A stretch of DNA of 7,963 bases. It comes from Chloroflexota bacterium (GTDB lineage: Bacteria; Chloroflexota; Chloroflexia; Thermomicrobiales; UBA6265). The notes under the pieces are model-generated. The model was not told the origin of the DNA. It searched no databases and worked only from the letters and a program-made list of their open reading frames with translations. The position numbers and the translations under genes were made by a program. The stretch covers positions 1 to 7,963 of the forward strand of contig JAEZJB010000404.1 in the NCBI GenBank assembly GCA_023415845.1, written 5' to 3'. Positions 1-6,548 of the stretch are shown piece by piece. How positions within the stretch are numbered: position 1 is the first letter of the stretch; the number at the start of each line of letters is the position of its first letter.

Positions 1-477
1 ATCAAAACGCTGGCCGATGTGATCGCCTTCAATGCAGAGCATGCCGATGAGGAGATGCCCTGGTTCGACCAGTCAATCTTCCTCAATGCCGAACAACGCA
101 CCGGGCTCGACGACATTGCCTATATCAATGCCGTGCTCAACATCCAGGCCGCTGGCCGCGACAATGGCATCGATGCCGCCCTGCAGGCCAATCAACTCGA
201 CGCGCTCGTCGCGCCGACCAATGGTCCCGCCACCCGCATCGACCTGCTCAACGGTGATCACTGGCTTGGGGGAACGTCCACGCTTGCCGCCATCGCTGGC
301 TATCCCCTGGTCACGATTCCGGCGGGCTATCGTCACGGCCTGCCAATCGGAATCACCTTCATGGGCACGGCCTGGAGCGAGGAAACCCTGATTCGCCTGG
401 CCTATGCCCTGGAGCAGCAACTCGGTATCTGGCAGGAACCGACATTTGCGCCAGGTGACATACTTCCCCCAGCCTGA
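1..477 (+). CDS. Amidase-signature family enzyme, C-terminal part (5' end off window)
   Basis: The reading frame is open from the first base, so the gene starts before the window; 158 codons and the TGA stop are visible. The visible part matches the C-terminal third of amidase-signature enzymes (PF01425, the GatA/fatty-acid-amide-hydrolase superfamily, which hydrolyse carboxamides through a Ser-cisSer-Lys triad). Evidence includes a 'DALVAPTNGPA' segment, the 'AIAGYPLVTIPAGY' core strand, and then 'GLPIGITFMGTAWSE' leading into an 'LIRLAYALEQ' helix, the usual order at the end of this fold. The catalytic triad lies upstream and cannot be checked, so neither activity nor substrate is known. 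Absence of a GatB or GatC gene downstream argues against the GatCAB glutamyl-tRNA amidotransferase and favours a stand-alone amidase. A strong hairpin at 531-567 follows. Confidence 0.9.
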   Translation: MKTLADVIAFNAEHADEEMPWFDQSIFLNAEQRTGLDDIAYINAVLNIQAAGRDNGIDAALQANQLDALVAPTNGPATRIDLLNGDHWLGGTSTLAAIAGYPLVTIPAGYRHGLPIGITFMGTAWSEETLIRLAYALEQQLGIWQEPTFAPGDILPPA

Positions 478-530
478 GCCGGATTCGCCTGGCCACCAGC
501 TGGGCCCGGCTTGCGGAAACGAAGCATTGA

Positions 531-567
531 TGCCGGGATACGGGCACCACAGGCCCGTATCCCGGCA
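531..567 (+). terminator. Perfect 15-bp hairpin after the amidase gene
   Basis: Arms 531-545 (TGCCGGGATACGGGC) and 553-567 (GCCCGTATCCCGGCA) are perfect reverse complements around a 7-base loop, 53 bases after the amidase stop. No T-run follows on either strand. It is probably a U-tract-less terminator or 3'-end stabilising hairpin of the amidase transcript. It could also act in the 5' leader of the next gene, whose start lies 41 bases further on. Confidence 0.6.
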
Positions 568-608
568 CATGGCCCGGGAGATCCTCGTCGGCGCAGATGG
601 GACATCGA

Positions 609-1658
609 ATGACTGATCAGCCCCGGAATTCGCAATCGTCAGATGACGACAATCTCGACTACCTCGATGCCGGGCTACCGCCAGAACAGCCCACCACCCG
701 CATCGAGCCGGAAACAACGGTTGGTCCGTCTGCCACCACGACGACGCCCATCGCCGGGCCACCTCCACCGCCGGAGAATGAGCGGTCCGAGGCAGCAGCG
801 ATGCGGTCACGCGACACGTCGTGGACCTGGCCACTCACCAACCTCATTGGCCTGCTGGTAGTGGTCGCCCTCAACTACTCGGCCAATGCGTTCAAATTCA
901 ACGGCAACAGCACCGGCGACATCGTCGAACGAGATCCTGTTCCCTTCCAGCCCGCGGGATGGGTCTTCTCCATCTGGGGCGTGATCTACATCCTGCTTGG
1001 TGTCTTCGTGGTCTATGGCTTGCTGCCGGCTGGCCGCAATAATCCACGTCTCCAGCGAATCAGTCCCCTCTTTCTCATCTCCAATATTGCCAACGCCACC
1101 TGGATCATCCTTTGGCACTGGGAATTTGTTGCAGCCGCCCTCGGTGTCATCACCGTCCTTCTCCTCTCGCTGATCGGCATCTACGTCGGCATTCGCTTTA
1201 CTGGAAATCCATTCCGGCGTGGCGACCGTGACGCGGTTCCAACGCCCGGCTGGCCCGAAAAGATCGCCCTTCGACTGCCGTTCTCGGTCTACGTTGGGTG
1301 GGTGACCGTGGCGACGCTCGCCAATGCGATGGTCTGGATGAAGGAGTCGGGCCGCGACTCTGGACTGTTCTCGCTGAACTGGTGGGCCGTCATTTTCATG
1401 CTCGTCGCGACGTTGGTGGCCGCCGTCTATATGGCCACCTCTCACGATGGAATCATCGGCCTCGTCGCGGCAGTCGCGTTCGCTGGCATCGCCGACCGGA
1501 ACTGGGGCACCGAAACCGCCGTCAGCATCGCGGCGGGAATCTTTACGGTCCTTGCCCTGGTAGTCGCCGGTGCTGCGGCGCTCCTGGCCTTCGACAAGAG
1601 CCACAATCGTCCATTCCCTGGCTCGAATATCTGGCGCCGGTCCAGCACGCCCACCTGA
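609..1658 (+). CDS. TspO/MBR-related (tryptophan-rich sensory-like) membrane protein
   Basis: The protein has 349 residues. Residues 1-70 are hydrophilic, acidic and Pro/Thr-rich (with a PPPPP run at 51-55) and look disordered. About seven or eight membrane helices follow, near 75-92, 116-138, 152-172, 174-196, 222-243, 257-276, 279-295 and 303-327. The segment around 112-131 (FQPAGWVFSIWGVIYILL) and the 'RLPFSVYVGWVTVATLAN' segment at 222-239 resemble the TspO/MBR-related tryptophan-rich sensory proteins. Classical TspO has about 160 residues and five helices, so this belongs to a longer, distant branch; ligand and role are unknown. An in-frame ATG at 597 would add four residues. I prefer 609 because a GGGA lies seven bases before it, whereas the better GGGAG at 576-580 is too far from 597. 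It is probably a single transcription unit. Confidence 0.8.
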   Translation: MTDQPRNSQSSDDDNLDYLDAGLPPEQPTTRIEPETTVGPSATTTTPIAGPPPPPENERSEAAAMRSRDTSWTWPLTNLIGLLVVVALNYSANAFKFNGNSTGDIVERDPVPFQPAGWVFSIWGVIYILLGVFVVYGLLPAGRNNPRLQRISPLFLISNIANATWIILWHWEFVAAALGVITVLLLSLIGIYVGIRFTGNPFRRGDRDAVPTPGWPEKIALRLPFSVYVGWVTVATLANAMVWMKESGRDSGLFSLNWWAVIFMLVATLVAAVYMATSHDGIIGLVAAVAFAGIADRNWGTETAVSIAAGIFTVLALVVAGAAALLAFDKSHNRPFPGSNIWRRSSTPT

Positions 1659-1777
1659 TCCTTCGCCATCCTGGCATCGCCTGGTGACCGGGAGCACGCG
1701 TTCTCACTGCCAGTCCAGCAGGCTTTCAGCGTGTTTTCATCTTTCGGGCGGATGCTGCAAGCGTCGACGATCACCTG

Positions 1778-1806
1778 TTGTCCCGGGAGCATGTTGCCGC
1801 CAGAAT
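1778..1806 (+). promoter_or_regulatory. Possible sigma70-type promoter of the secreted-repeat gene
   Basis: TTGTCC at 1778-1783 and CAGAAT at 1801-1806 each match the -35 and -10 consensus at 4 of 6 positions, with a 17-base spacer. Transcription would begin near 1813, leaving a short leader with the ribosome site at 1820-1825. The 174-base gap upstream of the gene otherwise shows no structure. The match is weak. Confidence 0.25.
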
Positions 1807-1832
1807 ATGCCTTGCCATTGAGGGATTGGACC

Positions 1833-2618
1833 ATGAAACGAGCCATCATCCTGCTGGGACTGCTGTGCCTTTCACTTGCTCCCGCCACCTTGTCGGCGCA
1901 GGAAACTGCCCTGGGGCTGGGCACGACCGATGACCTTGGAGCGTTCCTCACCAACGCCGACGGTATGACCCTCTACATCTTCACCAAGGACACGGCAGGC
2001 AGCGGCAAGAGCGTCTGCAATGACGATTGCGCTGCCAACTGGCCTCCGTTCTTCGTCGAAGGAGCCACGCTCCCCGCCGGCGTTACCGGAGAACTGACCA
2101 CCATTACTCGTGACGACGGCAGCAGTCAGCTCGCGTTCAACGGAATGCCGCTCTATCTCTGGGTTGGCGATACCGAGCCGGGTCAAACCACCGGTGAAGG
2201 TGTTGGTGACGTCTGGTTCGTGGCCAGCACCGAACCTGCCGCCGCCATGGCAACACCGGCGGCCTCGCCCGTCATGTCAGCCACGCTGGGTGTGGCTGAA
2301 ACGGCAGAACTCGGTCAATTCCTGACCGATTCGCAAGGCATGACGCTCTACATCTTCACGAAGGACACCGCAGGCAGCGGCAAGAGTGTCTGCAATGATG
2401 ACTGTGCCGCCAACTGGCCACCTTACTTTGTCGAAGGAGCCATGTTGCCCGAGGGTACGCCTGGCGAACTGACCACCATCACCCGCGACGACGGCACCAT
2501 GCAGCTGGCCTACAACGGCATGCCGCTCTACCTGTGGGTCAGTGACACGGCTCCCGGTGACGTCACTGGCCAGGGGGTCGGTGATGTCTGGTTCGTGGCA
2601 GAGGTGGCCGAGCCGTAG
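1833..2618 (+). CDS. Secreted protein with two tandem Yx(F/W)xxD (COG4315/PF03640-type) domains
   Basis: The protein has 261 residues. The start at 1833 begins a clear signal peptide (MKR, a hydrophobic stretch, probable cleavage after ATLSA, residue 22) and has GAGGGA at 1820-1825, seven bases upstream; longer in-frame starts would bury the signal peptide. There is no lipobox, so it should be released or wall-associated rather than lipid-anchored. Two domains, residues 27-131 and 152-256, align without gaps and are identical at 83 of 105 positions. Each contains LYIFTKD (Y48, Y173), a VCNDDC pair (C62/C66, C187/C191) followed by AANWPP, and LYLWVxD (Y108, Y233), giving four copies of the Yx(F/W)xxD motif. 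The linker is STEPAAAMATPAASPV. Family members are predicted secreted or lipoproteins of unknown function; the CxxxC pairs could form disulfides or bind something. No neighbour explains its role. Confidence 0.9.
   Translation: MKRAIILLGLLCLSLAPATLSAQETALGLGTTDDLGAFLTNADGMTLYIFTKDTAGSGKSVCNDDCAANWPPFFVEGATLPAGVTGELTTITRDDGSSQLAFNGMPLYLWVGDTEPGQTTGEGVGDVWFVASTEPAAAMATPAASPVMSATLGVAETAELGQFLTDSQGMTLYIFTKDTAGSGKSVCNDDCAANWPPYFVEGAMLPEGTPGELTTITRDDGTMQLAYNGMPLYLWVSDTAPGDVTGQGVGDVWFVAEVAEP
1911..2225 (+). repeat. First copy of the in-gene tandem domain duplication
   Basis: It encodes residues 27-131 of the secreted protein. It is collinear with 2286-2600 at a constant offset of 375 bases, with no insertion or deletion. 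A 29-residue stretch (44-72) is identical in both copies, although several codons within it differ synonymously. Confidence 0.9.
2286..2600 (+). repeat. Second copy of the in-gene tandem domain duplication
   Basis: It encodes residues 152-256 and aligns with 1911-2225. The changes cluster at the domain start and in loops, such as residues 82-85 against 207-210, while the Y, C, W and D motif positions are all kept. This suggests both copies are functional. Confidence 0.9.
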
Positions 2619-2646
2619 CGACTGGCGCGCCCCTCACCATTGGGGA

Positions 2647-2684
2647 GAAGACGAACCTGGTCCTCCGCCGGTTCGGCCGTCTTC
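2647..2684 (+). terminator. Bulged hairpin after the secreted-repeat gene
   Basis: GAAGACG at 2647-2653 pairs with CGTCTTC at 2678-2684, and AACC at 2654-2657 pairs with GGTT at 2670-2673, leaving a 4-base bulge at 2674-2677 and a 12-base loop. It lies 28 bases after the stop codon and is the first of two consecutive hairpins. There is no T-run. Confidence 0.4.
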
Positions 2685-2696
2685 TGAATTGAGCGT

Positions 2697-2727
2697 TGCA
2701 GCGGATTCCGGCAAGGAATCCGCTGCA
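2697..2727 (+). terminator. Perfect 13-bp hairpin after the secreted-repeat gene
   Basis: Arms 2697-2709 (TGCAGCGGATTCC) and 2715-2727 (GGAATCCGCTGCA) are exact reverse complements around a GGCAA loop. The following bases (TCCGTCTTCGCGTCTCC) are pyrimidine-rich but contain no T-run. It probably ends the secreted-repeat transcript and separates it from the exporter operon, whose first start is 100 bases further on. Confidence 0.6.
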
Positions 2728-2827
2728 TCCGTCTTCGCGTCTCCCATTCCGCGGTGTGGTCCGGTAGGATTACCCAACGCTGGCGTGGCGCCAGGCGCAG
2801 TGAGGTACAGGGAGGGGCTGAACGGGC

Positions 2828-4210
2828 ATGGCAGCGGACGAAGCACCCGCAGACGGGCGATCGGCGCGTGGCATGTCCGGCGAGTCGGAATCGCGTAGTG
2901 GACCACCGCAGGCCGCCCCACGTGTATCGGCCTGGAAGACCCTCGCGGCGAAGACCCCACTTCGCAACGTCCAGGTGCCAATGGCCCTCCAGCGAGGACC
3001 CTTCAGGCGCTACTGGTCCAGCCAGATCATTGCGCTGGCGGGTGGCTGGATGCAGAACACGGCAGCCTCGCTCGTGGTCCTCTCCATCACCTCGTCGGCC
3101 ATGATGATCGGCGCGCTCAATGTCGTCTCCGCGCTCCCGCTGCTCTTCTTCAGTCTCTTTGGCGGCGTGGTCGCCGATCGACTCGACCGGCGGAAGATCA
3201 TCCTCACCACGCAGTCGATCATGGGCTGCATCTCCCTTACCTACGCCTTCCTGATCTTCACTGACCGGCTCGAATACTGGCACCTGCTGGCGCTTTCGGC
3301 CTTCGCTGGCATGGTCATGTCGTTCGATCAACCCGCCGCGCAGGCCTTTGTCATTCAGCTCGTCCACCGCGACGATCTGCCGGAAGCGCTCGCGCTCAAC
3401 TCCGCGTCGTTCAATGCCACCCGCTCCATCGGACCAGCCGTGGCGGGCATCGTCGTGGGAGCCGTGGGCATGGGGGCCGCCTTTGTGATCAATGCCGTCT
3501 CCCTTCTGGCACCGATTTCCGTGCTGCTTCGCTTGAAGGACCAGGTCAAGCCCATCACGCGACCGGCGAATCGACCCTCGGGCCTCGCCTCGCTCAAGGA
3601 GGGCATGCGATACATCCGCACCCACGACGACCTGCTCGGCCTCGTACTCCTCTCGGCGACGTTTTCCTTTCTCGTCTTCCCGAACCTGCTCGTACTGATG
3701 CCGCTCTATGTCCGCGATCATCTCGGCGGCGGCAATGGCTGGGTCTCGATCATGATCTCGGTAGTAGGTCTTGGCTCCCTGGTCGGCTCCATCGGCATGC
3801 TCCGTGGCAGCCGGCTTGAAGTCGCTGCCGCTGGCCGTCTCCGCCGATCCATGATCGGGTTGACGGTGGGGCTGATCTGGCTCGGTCTGGCTCCAAATCT
3901 CTGGCTCGCGATTCCAGGCATTCTCATTTCGGGTTACTCGTTCACCACCGGCAATACCCAGATATCGGTCCGCCTCCAGCAGCTGGCCCCGGATGAAATG
4001 CGCGGACGGGTCCTCAGCGCCAATGGCATGGCGTTCAATGGCGTCATGCCCTTTGCCACCATCCTGGTGTCATTGCTCTCACAGACAGTTGGACAGTCGT
4101 ATGTGATGGTTGCCTGCGCCCTGCTCCTGATCGTCGCGACCACCTGGCTCTGGAGACGCTATGTCTGGCAGGCCTTCGTTCCGCCCCCTTCCGTAGTCGT
4201 TACGGCATGA
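2828..4210 (+). CDS. Major facilitator superfamily exporter (MFS_3 / EntS-like)
   Basis: The protein has 460 residues. ATG 2828 has GGAGGGG at 2811-2817, ten bases upstream. A hydrophilic N-terminal tail (about 1-55) precedes the membrane domain. Motif A of the MFS is visible as FGGVVADRLDRRK (111-123). The FDQPAAQAFV segment at 166-175, the NSASFNATRSIGPAVAG segment at 191-207 and DEMRGRVLS near the C-terminal half are characteristic of the MFS_3 group (PF05977), which includes the enterobactin exporter EntS and macrolide-type efflux proteins. The usual role is proton-coupled export of small molecules across the inner membrane. The substrate cannot be read from sequence, and no siderophore synthesis gene is nearby. 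It is the first gene of a probable operon with the TSUP permease and HdeD-like protein; its stop overlaps an ATG (ATGA, 4207-4210). Confidence 0.88.
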   Translation: MAADEAPADGRSARGMSGESESRSGPPQAAPRVSAWKTLAAKTPLRNVQVPMALQRGPFRRYWSSQIIALAGGWMQNTAASLVVLSITSSAMMIGALNVVSALPLLFFSLFGGVVADRLDRRKIILTTQSIMGCISLTYAFLIFTDRLEYWHLLALSAFAGMVMSFDQPAAQAFVIQLVHRDDLPEALALNSASFNATRSIGPAVAGIVVGAVGMGAAFVINAVSLLAPISVLLRLKDQVKPITRPANRPSGLASLKEGMRYIRTHDDLLGLVLLSATFSFLVFPNLLVLMPLYVRDHLGGGNGWVSIMISVVGLGSLVGSIGMLRGSRLEVAAAGRLRRSMIGLTVGLIWLGLAPNLWLAIPGILISGYSFTTGNTQISVRLQQLAPDEMRGRVLSANGMAFNGVMPFATILVSLLSQTVGQSYVMVACALLLIVATTWLWRRYVWQAFVPPPSVVVTA

Positions 4211-4238
4211 GCAGTCGACCCAACCGATCGCCGGTGTC

Positions 4239-4994
4239 ATGGACGGGCTGATCCCGGCCTTCGATCTCGCTTTCATGGCTGCCATGGTGATCGTCTTCAT
4301 CGCCGCCGCCGTTTCGGGGTTGGCCGGTTTCGGCTTCTCGATCATCTCGGTGACCCCACTGCTCCTGTTCTTCGAGCCGGGCACCACGCTGGCAATCAAC
4401 AAAATCCTCACGCTCGGCACCACCTGGGTCATCCTCATCGGCATCTGGCACGCAATTTCCTGGCGGCGTCTGCTGCGAATCGTGCCGTTCTCGTTGGTGG
4501 GGCTCCTCGGCGGGGTCTGGCTCCTGCAGAACCTCGATGGCAACACCATCCGGTTGATCGTCGCGATCGTGGTCATGCTCTTCGCGCTGATCCTCCTCAC
4601 CGGAGTGATACGTCAGGTGCCCGAGCGCCCGTGGATGGCACCTGTCACTGGTCTCTTCAGCGGCATGTCATCGACGTCCACTGGCATGTCCGGCCCACCG
4701 CTGGTCGTCTATTTCACTGCCATCGGAGTGTCGGTGGAGGTGTTTCGTGCCAGCAGCGTCATGTACTTCCTGCTGCTCGACGCGGTGGGCTTTCCGACCC
4801 TCGTCGCCCAGGGGTTGATCACCTCTGCCGACGTCGTTCTGGCACTTTGGTTGGCACCGGCTGCCCTGCTGGGGCGTTGGGCGGGAAGCTGGCTGGTCCC
4901 CTTTGTCACGCCAGCCAGCTTCCGCCGACTGGTCCTCGCGATACTTTTGCTGACCGGGGTGGTAGCCATTGTCAATGTATTGGCGATACAGTAG
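4239..4994 (+). CDS. TSUP-family anion permease (TauE/SafE-type, PF01925)
   Basis: The protein has 251 residues and is almost entirely hydrophobic, with about eight predicted membrane helices. It carries the family's internal two-fold repeat: VSGLAGFGFSIISVTPLLLFF near the N-terminus and VTGLFSGMSSTSTGMSGPPLVVYF in the middle, both with the Gly-rich start and the conserved proline. Known TSUP members move sulfite, sulfoacetate, taurine-derived or other organic anions across the cytoplasmic membrane; the substrate here is unknown. The start at 4239 lies 28 bases after the exporter stop and has no good Shine-Dalgarno sequence. The next in-frame ATGs (4275, 4284) would cut into the first helix and have none either. 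Expression may depend on translational coupling with the exporter gene. Confidence 0.87.
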   Translation: MDGLIPAFDLAFMAAMVIVFIAAAVSGLAGFGFSIISVTPLLLFFEPGTTLAINKILTLGTTWVILIGIWHAISWRRLLRIVPFSLVGLLGGVWLLQNLDGNTIRLIVAIVVMLFALILLTGVIRQVPERPWMAPVTGLFSGMSSTSTGMSGPPLVVYFTAIGVSVEVFRASSVMYFLLLDAVGFPTLVAQGLITSADVVLALWLAPAALLGRWAGSWLVPFVTPASFRRLVLAILLLTGVVAIVNVLAIQ

Positions 4995-5056
4995 CGCAAC
5001 CGGGCGCGGTGGGGCGCCCAGCCGATACCCGCTTGGGAGAGGGAGGAAAGTCGCAG

Positions 5057-5641
5057 ATGTCGATGCAACAACCGCGGATCCAGCAACGCGACGCACTGTC
5101 CAGCCTGGCTGCGGCAGTGCAGCAGGGCTGGTGGATGTTCCTGTTGCGCGGACTCGCCGCCATCATCTTTGGAATCCTGGCCCTGGTCTGGCCAGGCCTG
5201 ACGCTCTTCGTACTCATCATTTCGTTCGGCATCTGGATCATCTTCGACGGTGTCATCGAAATCTGGAACGGTTTCACCAATCGGGAAGGGCACGACCGCT
5301 GGTGGGTCGATATCCTGCTGGGTCTTGCCGGCATCATCGCCGGTATCCTGATCATCTCCCTCCCTGGCGTCACTGCCGTCGTTGCGATGTACTACATCGG
5401 CGCCTGGATGGTGATTACGGGAGTTCTGCAGATTTTCTATGCCATCAAGCTGCGTGAAGAAATTTCCGGAGAATGGTTCCTTGTTCTCACGGGTTTGCTC
5501 TCGGTCATCCTCGGCATCATCTTCTTCATCTTCCCGGGCAGCGGTGCTGTCAGCCTGGTCTGGCTGATTGCCATCTATGCCATCGTTTTTGGCATCATCC
5601 TCATCATCTTCTCGTTCCGCGCACGCAAGGGCTTCGCCTAG
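5057..5641 (+). CDS. HdeD/DUF308 family membrane protein
   Basis: The protein has 194 residues. The frame stays open far upstream inside the previous gene, but ATG 5057 is chosen because GGAGG at 5042-5046 lies ten bases before it, and the protein then begins with a short polar tail as HdeD proteins do. Six membrane helices are arranged as three pairs, each ending in a short turn containing WPG, LPG or FPG (LALVWPGLT, IISLPGVTA, FFIFPGSGA), the hallmark of PF03729 (DUF308). A central FDGVIEIWNGF segment and a YYIGAWMVITGVLQI segment fit the family. E. coli HdeD is linked to acid resistance; most homologues are uncharacterised. It lies 62 bases after the TSUP gene on the same strand, probably co-transcribed, with a strong hairpin after its stop. 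Confidence 0.88.
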   Translation: MSMQQPRIQQRDALSSLAAAVQQGWWMFLLRGLAAIIFGILALVWPGLTLFVLIISFGIWIIFDGVIEIWNGFTNREGHDRWWVDILLGLAGIIAGILIISLPGVTAVVAMYYIGAWMVITGVLQIFYAIKLREEISGEWFLVLTGLLSVILGIIFFIFPGSGAVSLVWLIAIYAIVFGIILIIFSFRARKGFA

Positions 5642-5666
5642 CGGCCAGGCTCCCTCGGCCCTCGGG

Positions 5667-5704
5667 GCAGTGGGTGTGGAGGTGTCACCCTCCATGCCCA
5701 CTGC
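5667..5704 (+). terminator. 16-bp hairpin closing the exporter-TSUP-HdeD operon
   Basis: 5667-5682 pairs with 5689-5704 over 16 positions. Fourteen are Watson-Crick and two are G-U (5675/5696 and 5676/5695), and the loop is TGTCAC. It begins 25 bases after the HdeD-like stop. Because the G-U pairs become A-C mismatches on the other strand, the fold is stronger in the plus-strand RNA, matching the direction of the operon. There is no T-run. Confidence 0.6.
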
Positions 5705-5764
5705 TCAATCGGTCGTCATGACCTGGTCACGTCGCATTCGAAGCCCTGCCAGAGGGTTGTGATC

Positions 5765-6529
5765 GTGTCCACGTCGCGCGCCGAAACCGTCCTGACCGTC
5801 ATGACCGCCAATCTCTGGAACGGCCTTGCTCCTGATCGCAAGGTGATTCATGCGTTACGGACATCAGGTGCGGATCTGATCGGGCTCGAGGAGTTGAATC
5901 GTCGTCAGGCGGAGGTTGTGGTCGAGGCCGTTGCCGATCTCTATCCCCATGCCGCGACGTTCGGCGACAGCTATGAAGGACGTGGCGTCCTCAGCAGATT
6001 CCCCCTTGAGGACGCCGATCTGGTACCGATTGTGGCCGACCGTCCCGACGTGCGCGCGGTCGTCACCGTCGAGGATACGCCGGTCACCATGATCGTTGGC
6101 CATCCTCGCCCGCAGGCCCTCAAGCGCGGACGGCTCAGGTTTCAGATGGCGTCGATCCGCCAGATCCTCGGGTTGGGACGGCTGGCGATGGATCTTGCCC
6201 CGGCGATTCTGCTCGGCGATTTCAACATGGGGCCGCGTCATCCTGGCTACGCGCGGCTCCAGCGGCTCGGGCTCATTGACTCGTTTGTCGCCGGCGGTGT
6301 GACGACCGAGGTGGGGAATACGTTTCCGATCCGGTTTCAGCTTATCGGCTCCCAGCGAGACCCTCGCCAGGGACGAATCGTTCCCCTGCCACCTATCAAG
6401 CGGTTCGATCACATCTGGCATACGCCCGATATCACGACCGAAAGTGCCTGGATCGGCCCCGACTCCGGCTCCGATCATGCCTCGGTGGTCGCTCGGCTCA
6501 TCCTCCCACGCGCCTCGCAAGCGGAATGA
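5765..6529 (+). CDS. Endonuclease/exonuclease/phosphatase-fold hydrolase
   Basis: The protein has 254 residues from GTG 5765. The metal and catalytic motifs of PF03372 appear in order: TANLWN with N16, GLEEL with E43, VGHPRP with H113, LLGDFNMGP with D152 and N154, FDHIW with D215, and SDHASV with D237/H238. All canonical positions are present, so it should be an active Mg-dependent phosphodiesterase or phosphatase. The fold covers AP-endonuclease, DNase I and sphingomyelinase/inositol-phosphatase enzymes, and the sequence does not decide among them. There is no signal peptide, so a cytoplasmic location is likely. GTG 5759 is also in frame, but AGAGGG at 5751-5756 leaves only two bases before it and eight before 5765, so 5765 is preferred. 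It is convergent with the small gene starting 19 bases after its stop. Confidence 0.88.
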   Translation: MSTSRAETVLTVMTANLWNGLAPDRKVIHALRTSGADLIGLEELNRRQAEVVVEAVADLYPHAATFGDSYEGRGVLSRFPLEDADLVPIVADRPDVRAVVTVEDTPVTMIVGHPRPQALKRGRLRFQMASIRQILGLGRLAMDLAPAILLGDFNMGPRHPGYARLQRLGLIDSFVAGGVTTEVGNTFPIRFQLIGSQRDPRQGRIVPLPPIKRFDHIWHTPDITTESAWIGPDSGSDHASVVARLILPRASQAE

Positions 6530-6548
6530 CCCGGGAGCCACGATCCCT

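Noticed and set aside
807..1697. 296-codon open frame antisense to the TspO-like gene
   Set aside because: Composition is Asp/Arg/Gly-rich and hydrophilic, as expected of the reverse complement of a membrane-protein gene. No motif is visible.
1731..1832. Upstream ATG extension of the secreted-repeat protein
   Set aside because: It would place 34 polar residues before an obvious signal peptide. ATG 1833 has its own ribosome site.
2780..2794. CTGGCG/CGCCAG inverted repeat upstream of the exporter gene
   Set aside because: Only 6 bp with a 3-base loop and no second copy; cannot be supported as an operator.
2528..3721. 397-codon open frame on the minus strand
   Set aside because: It is antisense to the MFS gene and the end of the secreted-repeat gene, is made of Arg/Gly/Glu/Asp/His-rich low-complexity sequence, and has no family motif or ribosome site. 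The plus-strand proteins explain the DNA fully, and long antisense frames are expected at this GC content.
5002..5019. 6-bp GGGCGC/GCGCCC hairpin between the TSUP and HdeD genes
   Set aside because: The stem is short and inside a GC-rich spacer within a probable operon; too weak to call a terminator.
4631..5056. N-terminal extension of the HdeD-like frame
   Set aside because: The frame stays open upstream inside the TSUP gene, but the extension is His/Arg/Cys-rich and unlike any membrane domain. The ribosome site at 5042-5046 fixes the start at 5057.
4709..5701. 330-codon minus-strand open frame across the TSUP and HdeD genes
   Set aside because: It is highly acidic low-complexity sequence spanning two clear membrane-protein genes and their terminator hairpin; a shadow frame.
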